The notes under the pieces: generated by a model | What the model was told of the DNA's origin: nothing | The model's database searches: none | Seen by the model: the letters and a program-made list of their open reading frames with translations, nothing else | Assembly (NCBI GenBank): GCA_000934455.1 | Contig: KN887116.1 | Location: forward strand, 6,010 to 70,009 | From: Apostichopus parvimensis | Lineage: Eukaryota > Echinodermata > Holothuroidea > Aspidochirotida > Stichopodidae | DNA length: 64,000 nucleotides | Reading direction: 5' to 3' | Part shown: in pieces, positions 34,506 to 47,116 of the stretch | How positions within the stretch are numbered: position 1 is the first letter of the stretch | Layout of the letters: every line of letters starts with the position of its first letter | Made by a program: the position numbers and the translations under genes

Positions 34506-37500
34506 TCACAGCCCCATAAGAGCTTTTGCTTCTTTGCCCTGTTTCATCAGACTTTCACTAGCATACTTCTCAAATAATTCCATCTTCTTTCTCCTCAAGA
34601 GAGCTTCTTCGACCTGCAGAGCAAAGTGTATAGATAATGTTTGATGGTACATAGAAACAAATTGCTACTTTTCTCTGTTTGAACGGCTATAGAAGCAGAA
34701 AGGGCAAGTAATTATTGAACACACAATAAGATCACACACTGTAAACCATGAGTGCATTTCAGCAGCCATGAACAACTCTTCCCCCTACCTACCTCCCTCA
34801 CTCCCTCCCTGTGCCGCCACCCATCCTTCGTTGATGGACTATGAGTAAGAAATTTACTCTCTGAAGCAAAACAGAAACCCCATGAGATAGAACAACGAAT
34901 TGATAACCATCGAATCTGTTGAAGGGTTTCCAAAACAAAAGACGATAACTTAAAACAAGCAAACATACATTCGTCTCGGGAGCAATCCAAAATCCTTGAT
35001 ATGAAAACAAAAATTTAATTCCGAATCAATTTTGATTCCTTTACCTCCTTCTGAGACGGGACTGGTACATGAGCGACATATCTCTCCTGGCCCTCCGTTG
35101 TGTCCATAGCATCACTATCCTCATCTTCTTCCTCAGACTAAGTGGAAGTCAACGGAAAAGCAAATGATATAGAAACTGGTGTCTTAATTTATCTTAACAC
35201 AACTAATGGCAACTTGCATATGATATAATATAATAATAATAATAATAAGATGTGCTACGTGCTACAGAAAGAAAAGTTCAACATATGAATAAACAATGGC
35301 AAAATAGAAGACAATAGACCTTGACAGCCAGATGTTGCAAGACATCTCATTATCAGAGGATTACTGCTACTTACACCAGAATCTGGGGCAACAGCATAAA
35401 TGTCTTCTTCCTCATCTCTCTTCTCCTGTGATGTGGAGGAAACATCATCTGATAACAGTCCTGCCTCTTTCTTGCTCCTCCAATCCCCTACAGCATCAGC
35501 TATGACTGGGAGGAAAATCAATGAGACGTAGCTTTACATTGAATCATACACTGAAAACTGGACAAGATCATTCTACATGCTACTATTCAGTCATGGGTTA
35601 AGTCCTTCATGGATACACTACCATCTACAAAGTTCTCTAGTTTCTAGTTTTACGTCCTTCATGGATACACTACCATCTACAAAGTTCTCTAGTTTCTAGT
35701 TTTACGTCCTTCATGGCTACACTAACATCTACAAAGTTCTCTAGTTTGAAGTCCTTCATGGATACACTACCATCTACACTATTCTCATAGCACCTCCTTG
35801 CATTTTGTTTTTGCACCACTCACATCTCCCCCTTCCCCGTCCTGCCCCCCTGGACCCTTTTGCCCCTCAACAAGATACTTACTTTGTTTTTCATGATCCA
35901 CCTCAAGTGGAACTAAGACCCCATCATCTTCGTCTCTGTAACCATAGTAATCTGCATCAATACGCTTCATCATCTCTGCTCTTGTTTTTCTTGCTGGAAG
36001 TGTGGCTGCTCAAAAAGACAAAGGGAAGAATGTACTTGTCACCAGTGTTTAATTTCTACAATCAGACTAGACACTGACACAAACGACTACAAAATCTCCA
36101 CAGACGTTACATTGCAAAATACGACTATATAATCAGAATCCAAAATCTTCATTATTCTTACGTTCTTGTTCAAACAGTTCTCTAACCCCTGGAAGATCCT
36201 TTGCAGCCCCAAAATATTTGTAACCTCTGTTCCCCGGAACCTCCTTGCCTTCACTGTCCAACATCTTTGGTCCAACTTTCTGTAAAAGCAAAAATGAAAA
36301 GATTGCTTCACACATAATGGTATTAACATTGCATTGGCAAATGAGCATGCAAATGAGGAGACAAACCAAAGCATCTTGTTCCTTTAGCTGAGACAAAATT
36401 GAACTTTTCGTTTTGCTTAAATGCATTTCTTTCTTTTTTTCTTTTTAAAAGCTGCTTGGTTGTTTCAATGCTGAGAGTATATTTATTTTGTACAACTGAA
36501 AGTCCATTGCTGACAATTCTTTCATGTAACAAAAGTTACAATTTTTTAAAAAGGGCAATAATCTAAAGCCTTTTAAAAGTTTTCTTATGCATTTGCAATT
36601 GAATCATCATCAGGATATCGTAGCCAGGACATAAATGGTCTCTCATGTTCAAACTTCAACATTCAATATCTTACTAATACCATCAAATCAGTTTTTTCAC
36701 TGAGACATAATTGTCTAATTAACTAATCTTTACCTCTTTTTAGCAATTGTTAACAAGACAAATTTTGGAAGCTACACTGTCGACTTTCAATCACTATAAA
36801 TAAAGTGCTCATATCAGCAACATAGTAAGAACACAACAGGAGAAAATTATTCAGGAAACACAAAGGAAAATTATACCTGATAATCTGGTCCTCCTAACTC
36901 AACAACCCTTGCCTCCCAATGACCTTTCTCTCGTAGGAGTTTGTTGATTTCGTCATTTAAATCTCTGATCTTGAATTCACCTAGGCCGGCTGTATAGCAA
37001 TGATGAAAGATAGACAGGATACTAGTTAACATTTTATTCTGAGAATCTGGATAAAGCTAGCACAGATGTTAGTTTATGGCATAAGCATGGATCGATTGTT
37101 ATTTACCTTTAACAATTACAGTTTCACACCAACAAAATAATATATATGTTGTGTATTAACTTTGGGTTTCTGTTTTCTTGCCTTCAAAAATATACTAAAC
37201 AGGATTGGATCACAAGGGATAAGATATGCCTATCAATCTTATTGACTCTTGCACTTATCTGTAATATTATATTTTGCAAATTTAAACAAATTCTTTCTAA
37301 AATTTCATATACCAGTTTCCAATCTCCAATTGGAACAAGCTATCAGCAGTTCTAAATGTATCAGTTATATCTACTTGACATATGAGGCATCAATACTTCT
37401 TAACTTTTTGATAGTGAACTGTTTCATAATATTTTCCATTTCTCTGAGATATATACTCATAATTAGACATATAATTATGCCTTGTACTGGACCATTAAGG

Positions 37501-38557
37501 CTGTTCCATCATGTATTTTACAAATTTGCATTATATCATGTAGTTTTGTGAAGAACATGAAACAAAAGAAAATACTGGAGAAAATGAAACAAATAATACT
37601 ATCATAAAACACTTACCATTCTGGATTTGGGACACTCTTCTAGAAACCTCACCAATGATTTGCCTTCTCCATCTCTCAGCTTTCCTCAGACTATTCTCTT
37701 CTGAAGCCAGAAACGGTCTTCTTTCTTTCTCTACCGTCTCTCCCAGCTGTGATGCACGAAAACGTGCCAAAGTGGTCCTGCGGGAGATAGTGGCTTTATA
37801 TCATTTAATAGTCATATTTGTCAGTTTTCTTGTGATGTTACCTTTACCACTGCCTCAAATTACAATACTTCATTTAACAATATTTTCACTCACTGTCACT
37901 TGTTGTTTTAATTAGCAATTAATAACCTCTTGTCTTTTGTAAGTTGTAATGAGATCATTGAAAGGATAGGCCTATCAAATCTTTGACTTCCATTCTTTAT
38001 GTAATCATTCAGATGAATTTACAAAATTTTTAATGTTAGGAATTTTATAGTAGTTATGGTTAACTTGCACTTAATACAAGGAAAATCTCTCCCAATGGTG
38101 AGTTGCCCATCTAGCTACTCCAGTCAGTACAGATAGACAGATTATCAAGAGTAAAAATTTTTCAACCTAGCTGATCTTACACTAAGTTACAGTTACACTA
38201 CTACTACAGTACTAGTACAACAACTTACAAGGTATAATTGCAATTTCATTACCATATGCATATAGCCTAGGTACCCTTCAATAACAATGTTCTTTTTTTT
38301 CTTAACAAAGCGGAGAGACAACCCTCAGCTCAGACCTTTGGTCCTCCTTTCTACAGATATAATATGGTAATCTTATTAACCCGGGCTCAAGTAAAACAGT
38401 TAAGCCTACCCAACTGAAATGTGTACTACCATGTGCACACATGTGTCGCGCAACCGGTATTCGTTTTAACTACAAAAAAATAGAGACCACGCAATCGATC
38501 TATCCTAGTTTGAATAAGTAAAACATCTTACATTGCCTTCTCTGAGTTTCTTGCCAT
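34506..38557 (-). CDS. ISY1: Pre-mRNA-splicing factor ISY1 homologue, 290 aa
   Basis: Eight exons on the - strand: 38557-38532, 37777-37617, 36989-36877, 36279-36162, 36005-35883, 35505-35375, 35137-35045 and 34613-34506, in phase, 291 codons with stop (human 285 aa). ISY1 belongs to the NTC/Prp19-associated spliceosome complex and supports the catalytic steps of splicing in the nucleus. The N terminus MARNSEKAM, then KERRPFLASE, KAERWRRQIIGEVS, GEFKIRDLNDEINKLLREKGHW, EVPGNRGYKYFGAAKDLPGV and RAEMMKRIDADYYGYRDEDD match the family in order. The C-terminal half has an acidic stretch (EEEDEDSDAMDTTE) and ends VPVPSQKEVEEALLRRKKME...ALMGL. The start context is clean, and the ATG exon codes only 26 bases. 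A CpG-bearing region at 38640-38700 may be its promoter. Confidence 0.96.
35600..35779. repeat. Minisatellite in ISY1 intron 5, about 3.5 units of ~52 bp
   Basis: Units read GTCCTTCATGGATACACTAC then CATCTACAAAGTTCTCTAGT; the middle unit has two substitutions and the last is shortened. It lies in the intron between 35883 and 35505. Confidence 0.9.
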
Positions 38558-41500
38558 GATGTAGGTCTTTTTTGTAGACTTTTAGCAAATTATTTGTATG
38601 TCTATCGCAATATTCTTGTATAAATTGATGGTCTTTCAAACTCAAACTACCGCGGAACGGTTTTGAGTCACTGTTTCGTTTCGCGATCGGTGCGCAGTAA
38701 TCACATCCTGTTTGACCAGATTTGTGTAGAATAATGCTATTTGAAATCTGATAGAAGTATAATTACTAAGTAGTACGGTGCTGCTGAAGCGACAAACGAG
38801 CATCGACATATACATAAATTTAATTGTAGAATCCAAAGTAGTTAGGTTTAACCATCACTGGAGATAATGCTCAACCAAATGGAGCAAGTAATAAGTCAAA
38901 GCTATGGAGTAAACTTTAGAGACACATTTGTATTGCAACACAAATGGTTTGTATACTATGGGAAAGTCGATCTACACCCCTCAGTCACCAAAATGTACCT
39001 TGATCCAGGGGCATCAATGATCAATCCCCAAAGTGGGGGAACATAAAAGACTGAACATGGATAAAACGGAAGGAGTGCTGCGACCACCTAAGCACAAAAA
39101 CATTTATCGGGTCCAGGGGTCCGCCTTAGGGCCCCTGATGAGGTCCAGGGGCGAAGCCCGGCTGGGCCTAGGAGGACTCACATCTAGGAATCTGCAAGTG
39201 TTCTTGTTTGGTCCCTGAATTGATATGTCAGTCATAAACACATTTTAACAATAATCACATCTGACTTGTTTATAACCAAGGGGGGGGGGGGCATTTGATA
39301 TTGTGTCCCCCACCCTTTAGAAAGTGGGGGACGTGTCCCCCTGTCCCCCCCCATGAAATTAATCATGATTTTGCAAATGTAATTTCAAATAAACACTGAA
39401 AAGGTGACCAGACGTCCTCGATTTCTGCGGGTGGGTTCCCCTATTTCATGTAACGTCCCCGGATTAAAAGTGTCAGTAATGTCACCACATGTTATTTAGC
39501 TGTCCTGGGTATATTCCTGAATTTGTAAAACTCCCAAAGGATTATTTCAATTTTTACCTGTTTGGCTTTTCTTTTGTATAAACTGCTTTGACAAAATAAT
39601 TGTTTGTGAATAAGGTGTTCAAAATTTGGGCAATTGATAGCCCCCCAATTGAAATATAGAATCACCAAAACACCCGATGGCCATCAAAATTCATTCCCTC
39701 CCATTAATATAAACTGCCCATGTAGTAACCCTTAATGTCAACATTGAGGGAGTTAACTTCAATATCATGTCCTGTGATTACAGGTGCGTAGCCAGGAATT
39801 TGCCAAGGGGGGGGCGAAAATGTAGAAAAATTTTCAGAGCCGTAGATACGGCATTGCATACTATCTAAGCGTAGCGCCACCATGGTTGGCGCGGAGCGTA
39901 CAAGAAAATTTTGGCTGAAAATACCTCCCAGATCGCTGGAAATGGCACTTCCCAGGCCTTGTAAGTTGCATCTTAGCATTTTCTCTTTTGAAATTACTAG
40001 CGATATCATAAAAACATTAAAAAAAAAAATTAAAAATATGCTCAAGGGGGGGGCGGCTGCCCCCTTCGCCCCCCCTTGGCTACGCGCCTGTGTGATTACC
40101 AGCAAAAAACTATGGTCACCTTAGCTTAGAATTCTCGGAGGGGTCACGATCAAAATGTCTCCCCATCCCTCACCCTGGGCAGGCAGGAAATGTTAAGCGT
40201 TTGTTAGCCAAGGATTTAGTCACAGACAAAATCGGTGTAGCTAGAGATAGGATAATTTGTTAGAATTGTTGGAAAGTGGAAAAAGTTGATTAACAGTTTT
40301 ACGACTGGTAAAGCATCAGCTGAATATGATTACGATTAGATGTTAATGTCAATGGTAAGACTTATGTTCGCTCATATTGAGATGAATCAATGGGAATTGA
40401 TGATGATGAAATTATCTACCATGAAAACTACATGTCAAGGTAACCCTTCCCCTCCCAGAACCCTTTAACACCCCTCCCCCTCCCCCACATATACTAAAGT
40501 CTTAAATATACTAAAGTCTTACACTGTGGTCATACTCAATGCATCTTCTCTCCTAGAATTATTTAACTGTTCAATTCCATGCTCCTCCATACACTGAACA
40601 GAATAATGAAGTGTTTTTCAGAATTTCTAGCAATAAATGTCAGGAACCTAATCCAACTTAACAATGTGCCATGCTAAACTTAGGAGGCTATGCTATCTGA
40701 CTACCTTTATGATAACCTGCTGTACCTGTAATGTAGCTATTAATTAGACATACATACAAGAGAGCAACATTCCACTGAGGCCCTTAGTCGTCGAGGGTCA
40801 GGTGGTGACCCAGGGACAATTATGTCACTGGGTCCCCTTTCTGAAAACTTCTTAATTCCTTAAGAAGTATGAAAATGAGAATATACTATTCTGTATAACA
40901 TATTTTCTGAGGCCCCCATATTTTCCAGGGCCCCTCATTTGACACCAGCCCCTGTGGTTATAGCCCCTCCCAGATTCTCCATCCCTCTTGTCAGGCAACC
41001 CCTCTTTGACAGCTGCAAATAGTCAAAAAGTAACCCTACAGAACCCATCTGACTACCAATGCAATTCCTCTATCAAATCCACAAGTAACAGTAATGAAGA
41101 CATGATTTAAGTGCTGAAAGACCAAGAAAATAATTAGACTACAATATTGAATGACGGTTGACCATACACTGAGCCGCATTTTACTTGTATATTGGAAGCA
41201 CTTTCAGACAAATGCACAAACTCATTGACAGTAAGAAATACACCTGGCTTGGAGCACTTCCTGAAAATTTTGCTTTATTTATTTATTTATGCAATAAATA
41301 CAATTTTACTGACGCAAAGGGAACTGCAACGACTGCATAAAATATGCATTCGTTATGCATATTCGTTAACTTGTAATGAATCATATAGTACTAATTTAGT
41401 GCTCAGTTCTATGTAATTACTCTTTTCAAATCCAAACGATGAAAACATATCACTCCACATTGCAAGTCCGTAGTTAATACTGCACTGATAATTATTATTG

Positions 41501-44500
41501 AGCCATTTGCAATAGCCATAGAAAATTACTGATTTATTCATCCAGTTTTTAGCACTGATTTATAGGCAGGCAACATTTCTACAATAGTAACAATATATTA
41601 AACACATTCTCTTTAAAACACACACTAGAAACTTTTGAAGGTCATTATTGCAAAAAAACAAACTTTTGAATCTCAAATCTCACATGTCTTTCAAGCACCA
41701 GCTGATTTTATTAAATTAATTAATCCAATTAATAACAAACAAAATTACACCAGAGTAATTTCCAAATCATATTAGAGCCAGATTTGTAGAGCACAGATAA
41801 CGAAAGTATTTCAACAGAATCTTTTACACTCCTTTCAGTAACTTCTCATTTTGATCTAGACATTTAGTTCATCTTTGTAAAGTGATTAAAAGGAATGAAA
41901 AGATATCTGCAGCAATTAGAAATGTACAGAATCTGTTTGCTAATTTAAGTCTGTGTGACTACTGTAGGAAGTTTAAAACAGAGGGGTATAGATTGATAGA
42001 AAAGGTCAATTCTCATAACCTGCATGCAAAGAAATAAATAAAAAACCACCAAAAATTTGCAACAGAAAAATGGAGAAAGGATGCAGGAAAGGGGAAGGGT
42101 TACACAATTCTGACATATAACACAAATAGTGAGTTTATAATGGTCTGCAACACAATGTAGTAGTAGCATGCAAGCATCATAGTATGGAATTAGAAGGGAA
42201 GGGGGAGGGAGGGGGGTGGTGGTTAAAATATGTTAACATAAAATAAGCCATCACCATAGTTAATGATGTATTTAATTTTGTTAATAATACAAATAAGCGA
42301 AACAGAATAACAGAATTACACAAATCAGTTTCTAGTCAATTTTGGACATATTAATAAATACATATATTCCAGCTTTGCTCAATTCCATTCCATGTAATAA
42401 CAAATCTTGTAATGTATGACGCATCATCATCATCACCATGTATCTATAAATAACCACCACCACTGCTGCCAGTTACTATTACCTCGCATACCTGTGGCAG
42501 CCAACCTTCCCTAGTTCTTCCTCCTATACAGCATACATACACAAAGATAAATACAAATGACTCATGCTATCTTTGAGTAACCCTCTTCCACTCCCTCCCT
42601 CCTTTCCCCTCCCTCTTCCACCTCATTCTCCAACCATCATTAAAATTGGCTGGTAAATATGACTATAAGATGATATCACAGAGTCATAGGTCCTCCACTT
42701 ACAAACAGACCAATACTGGTAATCATGACAACTTGTTTTTCACAATAATTTAAAAGCAACAAAAGTGGTCATCGGTTACTGCACAAAAGTCAATTCAAAT
42801 TTTACTTTAAACATTTTTGACATACAAGTAACAAAAATGAAATTCTATCGATATGTCATTTTATTAAGAGTAATGATACCTTAAATTTTTTCTTTTTCTT
42901 TTTGTGAACACAATCTGTCCAATTTCAGTTCAGATATGAAGATTGTAATATTCTAATGTCTCAAGTAGAGACACAGCAGCAGTTCCAGAAATATATTAAC
43001 CTCTAAAAAACAGTTCTAATTATTAAAGAAATAACGTAGCAAATTTAAATGTAAATTGCTAAAAATTTAACAAGTTATTCAGTAAGGAAATAACTTACAA
43101 AACATTTTTACTTTCAAATCCTTTGCCAAAATGTGACTGTTTCTTAGACCTTTCGCCAAAATATGCTAAAACCCAAAACTCCCCTTACCGAGAAAATGTA
43201 TACTTTACTGAAACATTCCTCAATGTTGGTAAATACTTTGAACAACCAGAACATTTCAGAAAATGTACGAGTAAATGTTAGCATTGAAATTGACAATGTT
43301 GAGTCACTGTAATATCTCTACGTTGAAAATAGCAAACTACATCGAGTCATTTCACTTTTGATTTTTAGTGATTACGATTAACGACTACTTAGACCTTTAT
43401 CTTAAAATCAAGTTCGTCGCTATCAAACAGTACCTGATAAAAATGTCTGTCATTTCCTTGTACACTAAAGATAAGCCCAAGGGCATGATATACAGACAGA
43501 GACAAGGGTCTATGCTTTGAAGTCGTGACTCATACAAGATATGAATATGAACCTTCCAAATATTACAAGCTTTACATACTCTGAAATGATAACAAAAACC
43601 AATAGTAAAAATAAAGCAATGGAGAAGTCTTCTGCAACATAGCGAATCAACAACTACCAGTGAAAATATGGAATGTAAATCTGCTACATTATTATTATTT
43701 TATTATGTGCAAATGAAAAATTGAATGTAAGAATCAAGTTAGGATTTATATCTTTACACCAGTGCTTCCAAAATATATAAACAGACTGGCACAAGGAAAC
43801 ACAATGAATCCTTTCCGAGATTCTAATGTCCCACAGATAAATTATCATGTTAAACATAACCTTTCATTGTTTTAGATATCAATACGAAAGTATAAATAAA
43901 ATGTAGTTAATAGTCGTCAGAAGAAGTTGAGAAATCTTGTGAATAGACAGTTTTATAATCTCACCAAATTTGTATTTTTACAGGATTAAAGAAGATGACA
44001 TTTAGGGCGCAACATGGGTAGGATTAACTGGCGTTGCAGGAGCACAACTATTGTCATAGCTGTCTCTCTTAGTGTTCTCATTAGTCAAACAGCAGAAAAC
44101 GATGCTACTTGCCTAAAAATACTAATTCTCTGGTGTACAAAGATGAATTAAATACAGATAGATATCTGATTGATCATTTTTTAACATGCGAATCATGAAA
44201 TGCCAGCTATGATAGATAAGTAGTTATGAAACTTATTACAATATTGACAAGCTCATAAAGCATATATAATATGAACCACATTTACCACAATCTCCGGTGG
44301 GTATTTCACTACATTTTTGTGCATAAATTTATTAAAAATATGGATATAGACATTACAATTTTATAGATGCATCAGCTTACATGCAGAGGCTAGATTTACA
44401 CAAGCATGATATATATGCTGTTTGTCCCATGCAATGTTGATACATATCACAGAGAGGGGGGAGCGGGCAACTTCATGCACAATTTTATCAGAATATGCAA

Positions 44501-47116
44501 AGTATCACCTTTCTTGCCTTAATTTCTGACACTATACAATTTTCCCCTCCTTAACCCCCTTCCCCCACCCCCTTCCACCACCCAAGATCAATGTACAAAC
44601 TGCTCATTTTGTCATCAAGCAGTACCAATAGCAGACAAAAAGTCTTCCTAACACTTGACCGTTGACCCTTCACCTAACATCATTAATTCATGAAAACTTT
44701 ATAATGGAGGCCCGGTGACATATTTGTCTAGAGCCTGACCAACCCTTGACGTTCGTCACTCTACTACTGGTGCACCTACATACAATAGTTATGCATAATC
44801 AAAAAATAAATAAAAAATAGGTTGCTAACACTAAGCCACTCAGAACATTGTGACTCAAGCATCAAATCAACCGTAGTTGTTAACACAGAGACTGGTCCGT
44901 GACACACAGTGCAAGATAAACCTTTTCTCATATTACTACATGAAAACCTCACTTCAAAATCTTGTTCCCAAATGGAGATATTGAAACAATTTCCACTCTG
45001 TTGTAATAACTTCCTTTTTAGATAAATAACAGTAAACTTAACATGACGAAAAAAAAGAAAAAAAATCTGCAACAATTCATCTGCAATGATATGTCACTTG
45101 ACTAGATTCTACATCAGTTGCATTATAATATTCAAAACAATGTAGTGATACCACTGGCCAATACCTTTATACTATGACCTTTCACCTCAATCAGTCAGTC
45201 ACCTTAGTAAAACCACTGGTTGTCCTAACTGTTCAATATTAGTTTCAGTGTTTCACTTATCAACACAAATGTATGAAAATTTGCACAAAAACCTAATTTT
45301 TATAATACATCTTTGCCACTTCATCTTCTAGACTAATTTTGTTTTTCTCTTTTGAGAAAAGTTTTTAACATTCACTTGCGAAATCTAGAATACTGCCTTA
45401 TTTCCAAACCACAGAAATATGATGTAGTAACATGTCAATCAATTCAAAAATTGATTCTTATCAAATTGTGCCAAAGATTATCAGCCATTTGACCTTTTAT
45501 TCAAACTACTTGAGCAATTTGGTCTTATTATCTGGTCTACTTATTGTGATTTATTCTTTAAACATAAACAACAAATATATTATCTCAAAAAAATGAGAAT
45601 AACCCAACATTGGACCATCCATCAGGGTTTTCTATGCCGATGAAAATCATTTTGGAAATATTTCCTGTCAACTTAAGTCTTAGCCTAAAGTAGTTGGGAA
45701 ATTCTCAAGAGACCTTAACATAGAATGGGCATAATTTTGGCAAGAGTTGTCAATATTCTATGAACATAATTTTAAATATCCCTCAAAGACCTTTTCTAAA
45801 TCCAATTATTAATTTATCACTAATATACCTTAATAGCGTGTCTGGAGCAAATAACCGACAGAGAAAACTTATTTATATTATATTCCATAATCACTTGGAA
45901 ATAGAAAGTGTTTTGCCATGTAGCAGTACAGATAAGTGAGAGATTTGTAGCAAACTGCTTGAAGAGTATTGTGCTCCATTGATCATCAGTTTACAATGGC
46001 AATAGGAAAGAGTCTGCCAGAAACATTGTGATTGGAGATCATCAATTACAGTCTGTCATATGAACGTCTTGATCAGGCATTGACGGTGATGTGCGATTGA
46101 TTCACAGCAATTTGTAATGGCCTGCAGGTCCAAAATAAACACTGACTCCTAAGTTAAGCAAGCCAGGAAAACAAAAGGTGCAAATTTTCAGAACAAAAGA
46201 TAGGTGCAAAGCATCAATGGTGCTGACTGACCTTAATGCTAAAAATTAAGAAAGAAACGGCTGTCGATGCATTGTTCCATATTTAATTTATGACATTTTA
46301 AAAAAGCCCCTCTGTTAAGCAAGATCAAAACTTCCCTATGTTTTATGGTTTGAAAGACATTACCTTGCAGAGGAAACAAAGTTATATCACAAATAATATC
46401 CTCTTATTATTAGATTACCTTCGTTAGGTATTAACAGATACTTACAATCATCACCCGTGGTTTCACATTAATGCCCTATCACCAAACATATGTAGCTCTA
46501 CTTGCAGTCCAGTAGCCTTCCTTGCGAACTGTGACAGAAAGTAAGACAGACTTTTTAAACTACTTTGTTAACTACAAGGGGAATAAAAGATTATTGATCA
46601 TAACTCATTATGCAGTTAATGGACATAATTGCAATTAGGCCATAACATCAGATAGGTATTCTTTTGGTTTTAAATGGTTTTGTAAAAAAAAAAAAGCAAT
46701 TACATGATGACAGTTTCTGTTACACATGGGGCATATCTCCTTAAAAATGATAGAAGATTGCAGAATAAACCACAATATGCCAACCAGCAAAAGCATATGC
46801 CGTAAAATAAATGGAAGGGAAGGGAAAAAATACCTATAAACATCTTTGCAGAACCCTGCTTGAGGTTACGGGGTATCTTGTAGTCAGGTAAACCCAAAGC
46901 AGACAAATGGGAATAAATTGTCACAAATAATGGAATCATGGTGACCTAGGAGACCTAAACTTGGTGAGACTGGAAAAAAAGGCAACAGCTATTGGTTTAC
47001 CACAGGAACTTGATATGTTATGTTTTACTAAAATGTTATTGCGTTAGTAATATCGTTTAAAATGGCTATGAGGGGGTAAGATACAGAGACGACCAGTGAG
47101 GGAATATTCTGGGTTT
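38558..47116. other. Gene-free spacer between ISY1 and RAB43
   Basis: About 8.6 kb. The left end is the presumed ISY1 promoter. From 38990 to about 40970 it is packed with repeat-like material: GC-rich GGTCCAGGGG/GGGCGAAGCCC sequence at 39111-39180, CCCCC-rich sequence at 39275-39355, the hAT MITE at 39781-40090, and GGCCCC-rich remnants at 40780-40970. From 41 to 47 kb the sequence is AT-rich with no recognisable gene. The right end should contain the RAB43 3' UTR. Confidence 0.5.
39781..40090. mobile_element. Non-autonomous hAT-type MITE, 310 bp, with 8-bp target duplication
   Basis: The element begins CAGGTGCGTAGCCAGG and ends CCTTGGCTACGCGCCTG, imperfect terminal inverted repeats starting with CAGG as in many hAT elements. 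TGTGATTA flanks both sides (39773-39780 and 40091-40098), an exact 8-bp duplication, the hAT length. There is no transposase frame. Fragments of the same family occur at 52748-52855 and 55163-55272, so it is a small dispersed family. Confidence 0.85.

Noticed and set aside
39704-40105. 133-codon - strand open frame reading QARSQGGAKGAAAPP
   Set aside because: It spans the hAT MITE and flanks; this phrase arises from the MITE terminus.
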